This document shows positions 26,682 to 36,441 of a stretch of DNA of 64,000 nucleotides, piece by piece (positions within the stretch are counted from its first letter, which is position 1; each line of letters opens with the position of its first letter). The DNA comes from Bacteroidetes Order II. bacterium. Lineage in GTDB: Bacteria; Bacteroidota; Rhodothermia; Rhodothermales; UBA2364. The notes under the pieces were generated by a model that saw only the letters and a list, made by a program, of their open reading frames with translations, made no database searches and had not been told where the DNA came from. Where the stretch lies: positions 65,572 through 129,571 of the forward strand of contig JAEUSQ010000027.1 in assembly GCA_016788705.1 (NCBI GenBank), given 5' to 3'. A program made the position numbers and the translations under genes.

Positions 26682-28154
26682 ATGGGAAAGCCAACCGGAT
26701 TTATTGAATTTGCCCGAAAAACCATCCCATATCGTCCACCTCTTGAACGGATTCAAGATGCCAAGGAGATATACACCCGCACAGACGAATCTGCCCTGAT
26801 TACACAAGGAGCCCGTTGTATGGATTGTGGCATCCCGTTTTGCCATTCCGAAACGGGATGTCCGGTGGATAACCTAATACCGGAATGGAATGATTTGGTG
26901 TTTCGAGGCGAATGGAAAACAGCCCTCGACAGGTTACATAAAACCAATAATTTTCCAGAATTTACGGGCCGTGTTTGTCCTGCACCCTGTGAAGGCTCTT
27001 GTACACTGGGCATCAACGAACAACCGGTAACCATCAAAAACATTGAACAATCCATCATTGACCGTGGTTTTGCAGAAAGTTGGGTCACCGCTACGCCACC
27101 CCGATTCCGGACAGAGTTTCGGGTTGCAGTAGTGGGAAGCGGCCCTGCTGGACTGGCTGCCGCCGATGAGTTGAACAAACACGGACATACCGTGACTGTG
27201 TTTGAACGCAATGACCGAATAGGCGGACTGTTGACCTATGGCATTCCAAACATGAAATTGGACAAAGGTGTAGTGGAACGACGGGTAAGACTATTAGAAG
27301 CAAGTGGGGTACACTTTGTGACCAATGCCAATATTGGGATAAACATAGACCCACAGACGCTGCGTAATGATTTTGATGCGATTGTATTGGCCGTAGGCGC
27401 TACTCGGCCCCGTGACTTATCTGCTCCTGGCCGTGAATTAAAAGGTATTCATTTTGCAATGGATTTCTTGGAAGCCAATACCAAACGGCTCTTGGATGGC
27501 GAGGCGGCAACCAGTCCTTTCATTGATGCAAAAGGCAAAAAGGTCATCGTAATTGGGGGCGGGGATACCGGAACCGATTGCATTGCAACCTCCGTCCGAC
27601 ATGGGGCCACCTCGGTGGTAAATTTCGAGATAATGCCCAAACCGCCGAACGAGCGTGCCGAAAGCAACCCATGGCCAGAGTGGCCGCGTATCTTCCGTGT
27701 GGACTATGGGCATACCGAGGCCGAAGCCGTTTTTGGCGAAGACCCACGTACCTATACACTTGTTACAAAAGGCTTTATTGGCAATGAGAATGGCCAAATT
27801 ATTGGAGTAGAAACCGTCAATATTGCCTGGGAGGGCGGCAAACTGAGCGAGATTGCTGGAACCGAAAAAGCATGGGAAGCTGATTTGGTCTTTCTCTCTA
27901 TGGGATTTTTGGGGCCGGAAGCGACGCTTGCCAAGGCATTTGGTTTACAAACAGATGCACGATCCAATTTTAAGGCGGCTTTTAAACGCCACGAGACTTC
28001 GATACCGGGTATTTTTGCCGCTGGCGACTGTCGGCGTGGCCAATCTCTGGTAGTTTGGGCCATCCGCGAAGGCCGTGAAGCCGCGCAAAGCGTCCATCAA
28101 TACCTCACCAAAACCCTTCAATTTGCCAAGCCCGTTGAAGCGGTTGCCGTATAA
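26682..28154 (+). CDS. gltD: Glutamate synthase small (beta) subunit
   Basis: 490 residues. The N-terminal cysteine-rich region ([19 protein letters not shown], about 46-64, and [14 protein letters not shown]) holds the 4Fe-4S clusters. An FAD site follows ([39 protein letters not shown]), then an NADPH site ([18 protein letters not shown]) and the C-terminal FAD block [18 protein letters not shown]. It passes electrons from NADPH to GltB. It is co-transcribed with gltB and ends at the terminator at 28202. Order and lengths are those of a standard bacterial gltBD operon. Confidence 0.96.
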   Translation: MGKPTGFIEFARKTIPYRPPLERIQDAKEIYTRTDESALITQGARCMDCGIPFCHSETGCPVDNLIPEWNDLVFRGEWKTALDRLHKTNNFPEFTGRVCPAPCEGSCTLGINEQPVTIKNIEQSIIDRGFAESWVTATPPRFRTEFRVAVVGSGPAGLAAADELNKHGHTVTVFERNDRIGGLLTYGIPNMKLDKGVVERRVRLLEASGVHFVTNANIGINIDPQTLRNDFDAIVLAVGATRPRDLSAPGRELKGIHFAMDFLEANTKRLLDGEAATSPFIDAKGKKVIVIGGGDTGTDCIATSVRHGATSVVNFEIMPKPPNERAESNPWPEWPRIFRVDYGHTEAEAVFGEDPRTYTLVTKGFIGNENGQIIGVETVNIAWEGGKLSEIAGTEKAWEADLVFLSMGFLGPEATLAKAFGLQTDARSNFKAAFKRHETSIPGIFAAGDCRRGQSLVVWAIREGREAAQSVHQYLTKTLQFAKPVEAVAV

Positions 28155-28201
28155 GTTTCTACAGACTCCTCTTTCTTACACCATCTAAAACTAGGGCTAA
28201 G

Positions 28202-28232
28202 AGCCGCCGGGACATCCGTCGGCTTTTTTTGG
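28202..28232 (+). terminator. Rho-independent terminator of gltBD
   Basis: AGCCGCCGG (28202-28210) pairs with CCGTCGGCT (28216-28224) over nine positions with a single mismatch and a five-base loop, followed by seven T. It lies 48 bp after the gltD stop. From 28233 to 28434 I see no other feature. Confidence 0.85.
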
Positions 28233-28434
28233 GACTTGGAAAATATACCTATCAGGACATATAGAATCGTAAAAGAAACCAACCATCGAACCTACCAGCT
28301 GCATTGTTTCATAAGGGTAGTATTACAAATTGCGAAACGCTAAACAAGTAGAAAACCCTTGTGACCCAATAATTTGTAAACGGGTGGCTTAACGCCGTAT
28401 TTTGGAAATCCACACCACCACATGCTTAAACATC

Positions 28435-29796
28435 ATGCAACAAGCCTTTCAAGCGCAGGCCCCCCCTTCCGAAATACTTCGGAAAAACGGCTTTCCGCTC
28501 CATCATATCTCGGCTTTTCTCGCGACCTTATCCGACGACCGTTCGCGGATTCAAGCAATCGCTCAGACCCAAACAGAGGCGTTAACGGGTTATTTTGTCC
28601 CAGGAAGATTGGAAATTTTGGGCAAACACACCGACTATGCCGGCGGGAGCAGTATTGTTTGCGCCATAGATAAGGGGTTCCGAATATATGGCTACAAAAC
28701 CGATGGCGCCGCGATCTATCTTCATCATTTAGACGAAAAGAAGAGCCTTTCCATCAACCTTTCCCATTGGTCCCCCGATCCTATTGGCTGGTCGGCTTAT
28801 GCCCTTGCCGTTATTCGGAGACTCACCTCCAACTTCGGGAAATTGTCCGGCGGGCATCTTTTTTTCACATCGGACTTGCCTCAGGCAGCCGGCATGAGCA
28901 GTTCCAGTGCCTTCATCATTTCTCTTTTAATGGTTTTGTCGGACCTAAACCAACTTCAAGACCATCCACTTTGGGTTAGCCAGATCAAGACAAAGGAAGA
29001 TTTGGCCACCTATGCCAGTTGCATTGAAAATGGCACGAGTTTCGGTTCGCTCAGGGGCGAGAAGGGTGTAGGCACAAAAGGTGGTAGCCAAGACCATGTC
29101 GCGATCATATGTAGCCATTCGGGGCACTTGAATCATTTTTCATATGCCCCCACTCGCTTCCAAAAGGCGCTTCCAATGCCCGATCAATTTCAGTTCGTCA
29201 TCGCACATTCGGGGGTTTTGGCAGAAAAAACCGGAGAAGCCCAATCCCTTTATAACCGTGCTGCGGGCCTGGCCAACGCCCTCGTTGAAACCTGGAACAA
29301 GCATGAACAAAGCCAATTTACCCATATTGGCGCCTTGATCCAAAGCCCGGCTTTTGACCTTTATACTCTCTGGAAACATCTTCTGCTAAAACGTGGAAAA
29401 CCCTTCTCAGATATTGCACTCATGGATCGGCTGGATCATTTCATCGTCGAGTCCGAATTGGTACAGGAGGCAATGAGCGCCCTTGAACGAGACCAATTGG
29501 TGGCGTTTGGACGCCTGACCTTCCAGTCGCAGCACTATGCAGAGCGGTTTCTTAGGAATCAAATTCAGGAAACAAGTTTTCTGGTCGCGTCAGCCAAACG
29601 ATTGGGGGCATTGGCTGCATCAGCTTTTGGTGCTGGATTTGGAGGGGCTGTATGGGCAATGGTACATACATTCGATGTTCCCATTTTCCTACAACAATGG
29701 GAAGCCACTTATGCCCATACATTTCCTAACCGGCTCGCACATTCTCAATTTTTCCCTATTTTACCAGGCCCCCCCGTGTTTGAATTGCCTTTATGA
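28435..29796 (+). CDS. Galactokinase-like GHMP-family sugar kinase
   Basis: About 453 residues from ATG 28435; a TTG 11 codons earlier is possible but unneeded. Motif 1 is PGRLEILGKHTDYAGG (about 55-70), the galactokinase signature, but with Lys where GalK usually has Glu (GEHTDY). Motif 2 is LPQAAGMSSSSAFI (about 152), the phosphate-binding loop of GHMP kinases. Motif 3 is SAFGAGFGGAVWAM (about 400). SQDHVAII contains the usual catalytic-Asp block. It should phosphorylate galactose or a related sugar at C-1, but it is longer than most GalK proteins. The GH53 galactanase two genes downstream supports galactose as substrate. Confidence 0.8.
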   Translation: MQQAFQAQAPPSEILRKNGFPLHHISAFLATLSDDRSRIQAIAQTQTEALTGYFVPGRLEILGKHTDYAGGSSIVCAIDKGFRIYGYKTDGAAIYLHHLDEKKSLSINLSHWSPDPIGWSAYALAVIRRLTSNFGKLSGGHLFFTSDLPQAAGMSSSSAFIISLLMVLSDLNQLQDHPLWVSQIKTKEDLATYASCIENGTSFGSLRGEKGVGTKGGSQDHVAIICSHSGHLNHFSYAPTRFQKALPMPDQFQFVIAHSGVLAEKTGEAQSLYNRAAGLANALVETWNKHEQSQFTHIGALIQSPAFDLYTLWKHLLLKRGKPFSDIALMDRLDHFIVESELVQEAMSALERDQLVAFGRLTFQSQHYAERFLRNQIQETSFLVASAKRLGALAASAFGAGFGGAVWAMVHTFDVPIFLQQWEATYAHTFPNRLAHSQFFPILPGPPVFELPL

Positions 29797-29831
29797 TTTG
29801 TACCTTTAGGTTTGCTTAATACAAGACTTGT

Positions 29832-30503
29832 ATGGGATTTTTTGACTTTATTCGCACCAACCATTCCGCACCTCTGGTTCAGCAATGTCTGACCGAAATG
29901 CAGGTAATGTTGGAAATTGCAGAAGAAATCTTTACCGCATCTACTGCTTATGCCTTAGATAACCAAGCCCTTAAAGTTGACCTGAAGGCACGGGACGATG
30001 AAATCAATAACCGAGAAATTGGCATTCGTGGCAGACTTCAAGAGCATTTTCATCAAGAACCCAAGCAAGACATCACCATTGGTCTCATCTTGATGAGCAT
30101 TGTACAAGACGCCGAACGGGCGGGTGATTTGGGTAAATCCATTGCCAAAATGGCGGATCTGGCCCACCGTAATCGCATTGGGACACGGGTGCAAGAATTG
30201 CGTAACATCCGCAACCTCATTGCCCACATGTTTCCACAAATGAAGCAAGGATTTATTGGAAAAGATATTGAGGTCGCACGAGAGGTAATGAATCAGAACA
30301 TCACTGTAAAAACCTTGACCTCGCAGTTTATGCGCAATCTGGCCAATGATTCCGAAATAACGGTGAACGAGGCAGTGGTCTTGGCAGGTCTTGCCCGCAT
30401 GATTTCTCGCGTTTCAGCCCATTTATCCAATATTATGTCTTCCGTGGTCATGCCCTTTGACCAAATTCGGCGCGCCCCCAGTTGGAGTGAGGAACCCGAA
30501 TGA
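29832..30503 (+). CDS. PhoU-domain protein
   Basis: 223 residues, helical throughout, with the repeated PhoU three-helix pattern: LVQQCLTEMQVMLEIAEEIF ... KVDLKARDDEINNREIGIRG in the first half, then ITIGLILMSIVQDAERAGDLGKSIAKMADLAH, which carries the ExxD-type metal-binding signature (DAERAGD). PhoU proteins bind metal clusters and link phosphate transport to PhoR/PhoB signalling, but single copies away from pst genes, as here, may control other transporters. It starts 35 bp after the galactokinase-like gene and its stop overlaps the next start (ATGA), so it is inside a galactan operon, an unusual location. Confidence 0.82.
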   Translation: MGFFDFIRTNHSAPLVQQCLTEMQVMLEIAEEIFTASTAYALDNQALKVDLKARDDEINNREIGIRGRLQEHFHQEPKQDITIGLILMSIVQDAERAGDLGKSIAKMADLAHRNRIGTRVQELRNIRNLIAHMFPQMKQGFIGKDIEVAREVMNQNITVKTLTSQFMRNLANDSEITVNEAVVLAGLARMISRVSAHLSNIMSSVVMPFDQIRRAPSWSEEPE

Positions 30504-31585
30504 ACATCCCGAAACGATTACTTTGCTTGCGGTCAGCCAGTTTCTGGCTTCTGGCCCTCTTCTCTTCGGCTTGTTCCAATCAGCTGGTGCCTATTCCCGA
30601 AGAGGAAGAACCTTCTTTTTTCGTTCAAGGGGCCGATATTTCCTTCTTACCGGAACTCAGGTCTCATCCTATGACGACCCGATTTCAAGGCCAACCAGAA
30701 GACCCCTTGCTTACCCTCAAACGATCTGGTGTCAATGTTATCCGCCTTCGGCTATGGAAGCAACCTGCCGAAGAAACCTCTTCTTTTTCAACCGTCAAAA
30801 AACTAAGTGCTGAAATCAAAAATCTGGGCTTAAAAACCCTCATCAGTGTTCATTATTCCGATACTTGGGCAGATCCTGGAAAACAAACCAAGCCCCTTGG
30901 CTGGAAAAACATCACGGGCGAGCAACTGCAAGACAGCGTTTATGCCTATACCCGGAAAATTATGGAGGAAATAAAACCTGATTTTATTCAATTAGGAAAC
31001 GAAATAAATGGCGGTTTTTTATGGCCGGATGGAAATTATGAAAACATTTTGGTCTTCAAATTATTACTTAAGAAAGCAGCTTTAGCAGTACGCCAAGTAA
31101 ATCCAAAAACCAAAATCATCCTCCATTATGCCGGAATCGAATTTGCAGAATCTTTCTTCACAAAACTGTCTGATATAGATTATGACATCATGGGACTTAG
31201 CTATTATCCCATATGGCATGGAAAAGACCTAAACAAATTAAAAGAAGATTTGGCAAGACTAACTACGACAATGCAAAAATCTGTCTTAATTGCAGAAATG
31301 GCTTATCCCTTTAGCTTGGGTTGGAATGATTGGACGAACAATATTGTCGGTCTTGAATCTCAATTACTTTCTGGGTTTCCTGCCACTCCAAAAGGCCAGA
31401 AAGAGTACGTTTTAGCAGTAAAAAACTTACTCAAAGCAAACCCCAAGAGCATCGGATTTTGCTACTGGGGGGCCGAATGGATCAGCTTCAAGGGCAATCG
31501 TGCAACCAATGGATCTTCTTGGGAAAATCAGGCATTTTGGGATTTTAATAACGACAGTTTACCTGTCTTAGAAGCCTATCAATAA
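30500..31585 (+). CDS. GH53 arabinogalactan endo-beta-1,4-galactanase, lipoprotein
   Basis: 361 residues. The N-terminal leader has a lipobox-like LFSSACSN, so the enzyme is probably a lipoprotein facing the periplasm or cell surface. The GH53 barrel is clear: FVQGADISFLPELRSHPM at the start, VNVIRLRLWKQP, VHYSDTWADPGKQTKP, FIQLGNEINGGFLWPDG (acid/base Glu, about 169), MGLSYYPIWHG and LIAEMAYPFSLGWND (nucleophile Glu, about 265), ending with GFCYWGAEWI. It cleaves beta-1,4-galactan side chains of pectin. Its ATG overlaps the PhoU stop by four bases. With the galactokinase-like gene it forms a small galactan-use operon. Confidence 0.9.
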   Translation: MNIPKRLLCLRSASFWLLALFSSACSNQLVPIPEEEEPSFFVQGADISFLPELRSHPMTTRFQGQPEDPLLTLKRSGVNVIRLRLWKQPAEETSSFSTVKKLSAEIKNLGLKTLISVHYSDTWADPGKQTKPLGWKNITGEQLQDSVYAYTRKIMEEIKPDFIQLGNEINGGFLWPDGNYENILVFKLLLKKAALAVRQVNPKTKIILHYAGIEFAESFFTKLSDIDYDIMGLSYYPIWHGKDLNKLKEDLARLTTTMQKSVLIAEMAYPFSLGWNDWTNNIVGLESQLLSGFPATPKGQKEYVLAVKNLLKANPKSIGFCYWGAEWISFKGNRATNGSSWENQAFWDFNNDSLPVLEAYQ

Positions 31586-31594
31586 TGTTTTATA

Positions 31595-33613
31595 TTAAGG
31601 AATCTGAAAATAAATTAATATGCACGTTCCTTCCTGACTACTTTTTAATTCCATTTTTCCATCTAATTGACGAACCAATCCTTTGACCAAATTCATGCCA
31701 AGCGTCTGACGATTAAATAAGCGAACATCTTCTGGGATACCAACACCATTGTCCGTTACATTCAAGTAATAATAAGATTCTTTCTGATAAAAGGATACTT
31801 CTATTTTGCCATGAGACCTATTTTTGAAGGCATATTTATAACAATTTGTAATAAGCTCATTAACGATCAAACCTGTTGGTACTGCAGTATCAATGTCTAA
31901 CTTAGAATTATCTATATTAAGATCAACAAAAATAATTTGACTTTCTAATTTATATGACAATTCTATATTGTTAATAAGAGTTGTAATAAAGTCTTGAATA
32001 CTTAAAGTTGACAAGTCCTCTGACTGATATAAGTTTTGATGAATTAATGCAATTGAATACACACGATCTTGCCCTTCTTTCATAAGTTTTTTTGCTTGTT
32101 CATCTTTCATATTTCGGGCTTGTTTTTCAAATAAACCTGAAATAATTTGCAAATTATTTTTGACTCTATGATGAATCTCTTGAAGTAGCCTTTCTTTATC
32201 ACCTAAAGAACTTTCCAACATTTTTTTTTGATCCACAATTATCTTATTATCATTTTTAATCTTATATATTATAATGATACCCACGAATAAAACAAGACCA
32301 AGTACAATCACAGCCAAGTTTTTTAACCACTGCTCTTGACGACCAACCTTGATCGCATCCTCTATTTTATTTTCATATCTTTCGGCATCTACTCGCATTT
32401 CAATTTGCCAAATCTTTCGTTTATCTTTTTGTTTTTCCAAACTATCCTCTATCACATTAACAAGTTTAAGAAACTTATACGCATTTAGATAATCATTTTT
32501 AATTTCAAAATAATTCACATTATTATAATAAAATGGAAGTAACTTAAAATAATTACCTTGATCATTAAAGCGAATATATTTCTGCAAGAGCCTCGAACGT
32601 TCTAAATATTTTTTTGCCTCCTCAACTTTATTTTGCCTTAACTTTAACTTGACAACAACTTGAAGTGCGTCGAACTCTGCTATGGTCTGACTAATTGAAT
32701 TCGGGTCTTTATAATTATAGTTCATCTGATACAATTTATACCCTCTTTCGGCATAAAAATTTGCACTCCGAATATCATTTAACTCCATATAATAGGAAGC
32801 TATATCCAAAGAAGAAAGTCCTTGCCAAAATATCTTCCTCCAGTCTTGTGGGTTCTGATTAGCACCTATTACATGGTTTGCATTATAAATCAACTGAGCA
32901 TACAAAATAGCCTTTGCATAATCTTTTTGGTTTGCATAAATGGCTTGAATCAGATTCAAAGTCAGCGTATAAAAAATCTCAGATGTACTTTGCGTATATC
33001 TAATAGATAGACTTAAACTCTCTAAGGCTTTTTCATAATCTCCCAACGAGTAAAAAGTTCTTCCCATATGATATAACATCCAATCACCATTATATAAATA
33101 AAAATTCTTGAACCCAAGCGCTTTCATGCTTGACAATTTTTTAAGATACGAAGAATACATTTCTTGTTCTTTCAATCTTCCATTAGCAAAATCATTTAAT
33201 TCTAACGACATTTCTGCAACAATCCTTTCAACTTCAAACCCTGTATTTTGCTCTGAAATTCTAATAATTTCTTTTAACCCTTCAACAGCTTCAGTAACTG
33301 AATAGTTGAAAGGGTGCATGACATGCCCTTTTGTATATAACCAAAAAGCTAATAATTTTTTATTTCCTTTACGATCTATATATTTATAAATTTGTTCATA
33401 AGTATATTTATCATATAAATAAAAATTCTTAATAAATATCATCCGTTCTTCATCATTATCCAACTTATTAAAATCATGAATTGTTGATTTAATAAATGTA
33501 TTCCCTTGTTGTGACAATATTTGAAGTGAAAAAATAAAAAATACACATAAAGAAACAAATAGCTTTTTTATACAGCCATCATAAAATCTACAATAAATAT
33601 ATGGCAGATGCAT
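31595..33613 (-). CDS. TPR-containing sensor histidine kinase (HisKA_2 type)
   Basis: 672 residues. The leader (KKLFVSLCVFFIFSLQIL) suggests export of the N-terminal part, which consists of about 380 residues of helical repeats of TPR type (DYEKALESLSLSIRYTQS, YAKAILYAQLIYNAN). One membrane helix follows (LAVIVLGLVLFVGIIIIYKI, about 425-445). The kinase core has EIHHRVKNNLQIISGLF (phospho-accepting His about 480) and the ATPase boxes GLIVNELITNCYKYAF and VTDNGVGIP. This dimerisation type usually pairs with CheY or LytTR regulators. It is visibly far more AT-rich than its neighbours. There is no adjacent regulator; the LytTR gene 5 kb away is a candidate partner. It ends 9 bp from the convergent GH53 gene. 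Confidence 0.88.
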   Translation of the reverse strand: MHLPYIYCRFYDGCIKKLFVSLCVFFIFSLQILSQQGNTFIKSTIHDFNKLDNDEERMIFIKNFYLYDKYTYEQIYKYIDRKGNKKLLAFWLYTKGHVMHPFNYSVTEAVEGLKEIIRISEQNTGFEVERIVAEMSLELNDFANGRLKEQEMYSSYLKKLSSMKALGFKNFYLYNGDWMLYHMGRTFYSLGDYEKALESLSLSIRYTQSTSEIFYTLTLNLIQAIYANQKDYAKAILYAQLIYNANHVIGANQNPQDWRKIFWQGLSSLDIASYYMELNDIRSANFYAERGYKLYQMNYNYKDPNSISQTIAEFDALQVVVKLKLRQNKVEEAKKYLERSRLLQKYIRFNDQGNYFKLLPFYYNNVNYFEIKNDYLNAYKFLKLVNVIEDSLEKQKDKRKIWQIEMRVDAERYENKIEDAIKVGRQEQWLKNLAVIVLGLVLFVGIIIIYKIKNDNKIIVDQKKMLESSLGDKERLLQEIHHRVKNNLQIISGLFEKQARNMKDEQAKKLMKEGQDRVYSIALIHQNLYQSEDLSTLSIQDFITTLINNIELSYKLESQIIFVDLNIDNSKLDIDTAVPTGLIVNELITNCYKYAFKNRSHGKIEVSFYQKESYYYLNVTDNGVGIPEDVRLFNRQTLGMNLVKGLVRQLDGKMELKSSQEGTCILIYFQIP

Positions 33614-33681
33614 TTTTATTATATCAAAAAAATAAGATTTTTTCTAAAAAGAAAAAACTTTAAAAGCTACGTGACGTAAAT

Positions 33682-34794
33682 TTATTTTACAAATACCGTA
33701 CCATCGGATGCAATGTGAGGCATGGTGTTGGGAAAGTCCAATTTAGACAATCTCCGCAAGGTAGAAATGGCCGAATTTGACTTGTCTTTTGTTAAAATCC
33801 CACGTCCTGTAAGTACAAAAGGATGGATTTTCCCGCTTGAGAACCTCCCCTCGGCATCCAATTTCACCTCCAAGACCATCGTTTCCGCAGTAGGGCCTGC
33901 CAGTTGGAACCAGCCATAGGTAGCAAAATTACCGAGCGAATAGGCAATCAGGCGGTCTTTATACACCTCCATTCCGCGCAACACATGCGGCCCATGACCC
34001 AGCACCAGGTCCGCACCAGCATCAATAACGGTTTTAGCAAAAAGTGGTAAATTACCGCGGGCTTCTCCAAAAAACATCTCTGTTTTATTAGGAACACGGG
34101 TATTTCCAGAACCTTCTGCCCCACCATGAAACGAGACCACCACCAAGTCTGCTTTGGCATCTGCATCTTGTACCAGTTGGCGTGCGGCTTCCAATTCATT
34201 CACATTGGGTGCAACATTATTGTGGGCAAACCCAATAAACGCCACCTTTTTGCCTTTAATCTCCTTAAAAGTAGTTGCAAAAGACTGACGATCCCCACCT
34301 GCATGAAGAATGCCAACTTCATCCAACGTCTTACGTGTACTTAGACGGCCTGCTTCACCAAAATCATTCGCATGGTTATTGGCCACACTTAGCACATCTA
34401 ATCCTGCATTTTTGAGGTGTTTTCCGTAGCGATTTGGCATTTTAAAGGCAAAACAATTCCCACTTTTTCCACACTTACCAGAGGCTCCTTCGTCAATTAA
34501 AGGGCCTTCTAAATTGGCAAAGGCGATATCTGCTGCCTGAAATAAAGGCGCAACAGGATCGAGTAGCCGAGCACCGTCTTCGGGTGGCATTCTGGTTGTA
34601 TTGGGAAAAGTGGATCCCAGCATGATGTCACCTGCCGCAGCAATCGTAATTGGCTCCAAATTCTTAACAGGGGTGTTTGTAGCAACCGACCCATTGACTT
34701 TGTCTATTTCCTGTTTTTCATTTTTCGTACAACCCGCAAGAAACCAACAACAGATTAATAAACATGAGGTTCGGTATAATGTAGAAAATGTCAT
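33682..34794 (-). CDS. CapA-family metallophosphatase-fold lipoprotein (PGA_cap)
   Basis: 370 residues from ATG 34794. A lipoprotein leader ending WFLAGCTKNEK is followed by the CapA/PgsA domain: AAAGDIMLGSTFPN (metal-binding Asp), FANLEGPLIDEG, VLSVANNHANDFGEAG, VVSFHGGAEGS, DLVLGHGPHVLRGMEVYKDR and IAYSLGNFATYG. The family is named for poly-gamma-glutamate capsule synthesis, but most lone copies lack the CapBC ligase, as here, so a capsule role is not shown. A close paralogue of nearly the same length lies at 56762. It is on the same strand as the small-lipoprotein cluster, 186 bp after it. Confidence 0.88.
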   Translation of the reverse strand: MTFSTLYRTSCLLICCWFLAGCTKNEKQEIDKVNGSVATNTPVKNLEPITIAAAGDIMLGSTFPNTTRMPPEDGARLLDPVAPLFQAADIAFANLEGPLIDEGASGKCGKSGNCFAFKMPNRYGKHLKNAGLDVLSVANNHANDFGEAGRLSTRKTLDEVGILHAGGDRQSFATTFKEIKGKKVAFIGFAHNNVAPNVNELEAARQLVQDADAKADLVVVSFHGGAEGSGNTRVPNKTEMFFGEARGNLPLFAKTVIDAGADLVLGHGPHVLRGMEVYKDRLIAYSLGNFATYGWFQLAGPTAETMVLEVKLDAEGRFSSGKIHPFVLTGRGILTKDKSNSAISTLRRLSKLDFPNTMPHIASDGTVFVK

Positions 34795-34980
34795 CAAAAT
34801 ATGGGGAAAATTTCAAAAAACGAGCATGTCAGTTTATCATCATTCCCTCCGAATAAATTATCCGGTGATGTGAGCGCAAATATAATAACTGGCATGATTT
34901 AAAGTTAGCATTTTTATACTGATCATACAACTTTTACGGACCTATCTTCCTTTATAAACCTGCAAACATACCAGCCCAAT

Positions 34981-35466
34981 TTACATGTGTTCGTTAAAAC
35001 TGAGATTCGCCATAAACGGAATTTCTTTGTTACCGTTGTTGGTAAACGCAATCGTTTGGTCTCCTGATTTAGTAGCATGATCCGAACAAGGGCCATCTTC
35101 TGCAAGATCGCGTACTTTTCCATTTACGGTCACGGTTACTTTTGTACCCAGGTCTGTATCGGGCATAATACATGTCATGAACCCTTTTTGTACAAAAGCC
35201 ACATACGCCTTGGTTTCACCTGCGTCCAAAGTGATTTTCAGATCGGTATCAGAGGCACCTTTTGCCAATTTTATACGCTCAGACTGACTGCCCGTGGTTT
35301 CTGCCGACTCAATTTCGTCCGAAGTTTCATCCGGCACAGGTGTCTCTTCCTTGGGTACGGAAGACGTAGTGGGAGCACTTTCTGGTTTGGCTTCAGGCGC
35401 AGAGGCATTATTGCCACAGCCGGGAAGTACAAAAACCAAAAGCAAGAAATAAATATTTTTTTTCAT
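34981..35466 (-). CDS. Small lipoprotein with PliG-like domain (paralogue 1)
   Basis: About 161 residues from ATG 35466 (MKKNIYFLLLVFVLPGCGNN), which gives a lipobox LPGC. A Ser/Glu/Pro-rich linker (about 20-65) leads to IKLAKGASDTDLKITLDAGE followed by TKAYVAFVQKGFMTC. This repeats the pattern seen in the genes at 37087 and 37537 ([VI]K[FL]xKGxSD-x(5)-T[IL]-x-A ... G[QF]). The pattern resembles the beta-sandwich of periplasmic g-type lysozyme inhibitors (PliG) and, more loosely, PPC domains. It has two extra Cys (TCIMPD, GPCSDH) that could form a disulfide. Function is inferred only from pattern. Confidence 0.6.
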   Translation of the reverse strand: MKKNIYFLLLVFVLPGCGNNASAPEAKPESAPTTSSVPKEETPVPDETSDEIESAETTGSQSERIKLAKGASDTDLKITLDAGETKAYVAFVQKGFMTCIMPDTDLGTKVTVTVNGKVRDLAEDGPCSDHATKSGDQTIAFTNNGNKEIPFMANLSFNEHM

Positions 35467-35634
35467 CCGTTTTTGTATTTTTTTGATTATATAAATAACC
35501 GGTTTACACAATGTAAACATTCACAAAAAGAATTTGACAATCTGTCATCTTATAAATATTTACAGATGAAGGATCGCCAAGATTGATTAAAATAACGATA
35601 TTACATCACTTTCTAAATACCTAAGTACAAGACT

Positions 35635-35808
35635 ACAGAGTCATCATAATATATTTTTGTGATGTTTTTACGCTTAGTTAATGATTTTCAGAGCCTTGGA
35701 TTTCATATTCATTTGGCTGTTTGAAACCACCATTCCAAGTGACACGTGTTGTTATCGAGGAATCAAGGAAGCAAGAATATCGCTATGTTTAAAGAAGTAA
35801 GGTACACT
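35635..35808 (-). pseudogene. Decayed PliG-like copy, related to the gene at 37087
   Basis: On the minus strand the translated pieces FFKHSDILASLIPR, then ITTRVTWNGGFKQPNEYEIQ, then KRKNITKIYYDD follow the order and wording of the intact paralogue (DFKDSDIVASLVPPGTTNVT, WSGGPKEPNEYEIQ, TRKPITMTLYLDI). They lie in different frames, with an in-frame TAA after the first piece and another near 35678. Nucleotide similarity with 37155-37270 is obvious by eye. No start or signal peptide remains. It lies between two intact small-lipoprotein genes. Confidence 0.75.
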
Positions 35809-35838
35809 AAAACTTAGAATCTTGGCACACCTTATTTT

Positions 35839-36405
35839 TTATTCGCAACTAATTTTAGAAATAAGCCATTTCCCATCTTCTTTCATCATCTCCAATTTGC
35901 TGGCTCCTACAGTAGTCTTTACTTGACTTGTGCCAAGCCCAGCTACCTTAAGTGTACCCGTTGTATATTCTTTTGGATCCCAATCTTGTCCGCAGAATAC
36001 CCTGTCGTAATCTTCACCCGATAAAGGGGCTACATTACCATTTTCGCTATCTTTTGCCCAAATCGCTTCGTATTTTTTCAGATACGCCATGTCATTGTCA
36101 ATATAGGCTTGGCCGAGAAAACCGCTTTTCATCATTTGAGCGTGATAGGCAGCCACTTTTGGCATGTCCAATTTTGAAAACTTGCCTTTTGAGTCAACAT
36201 ATTCAATGGGATCAATACCCGACGCATACCATTTGTAAAAATTATGTACCGCATCGGTGATCGCCGCTAAGTCAGTATTTGGGTCAACCTTATTTTCACC
36301 TATATCAACCCGTTTATCAGTCGGCATAGTATCCTTGGGCGCTTCTTTACAAGCGAAAAAAGCACCCAAAGCGAGGTAGGTTATTGTTAGCTTTATTATT
36401 TTCAT
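35839..36405 (-). CDS. DUF3828-like lipoprotein
   Basis: 188 residues. The leader KLTITYLALGAFFACKEAPK ends with a plausible lipobox (FFAC). The rest has VHNFYKWYASGIDPIEYVDS, MAYLKKYEAIWAKDSE, VFCGQDWDPKEYTTGTLKV and the ending KEDGKWLISKISCE. The tryptophan/tyrosine pattern FYKWY and the closing GKWLIskI resemble DUF3828 proteins, small exported proteins of unknown role, some encoded beside toxin or lysozyme-related genes. It lies 36 bp after the gene ending at 36442, in the leftward cluster. Confidence 0.6.
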   Translation of the reverse strand: MKIIKLTITYLALGAFFACKEAPKDTMPTDKRVDIGENKVDPNTDLAAITDAVHNFYKWYASGIDPIEYVDSKGKFSKLDMPKVAAYHAQMMKSGFLGQAYIDNDMAYLKKYEAIWAKDSENGNVAPLSGEDYDRVFCGQDWDPKEYTTGTLKVAGLGTSQVKTTVGASKLEMMKEDGKWLISKISCE

Positions 36406-36441
36406 TGAACGAGGAATTTTAATAACTAAATTATTTACTAT

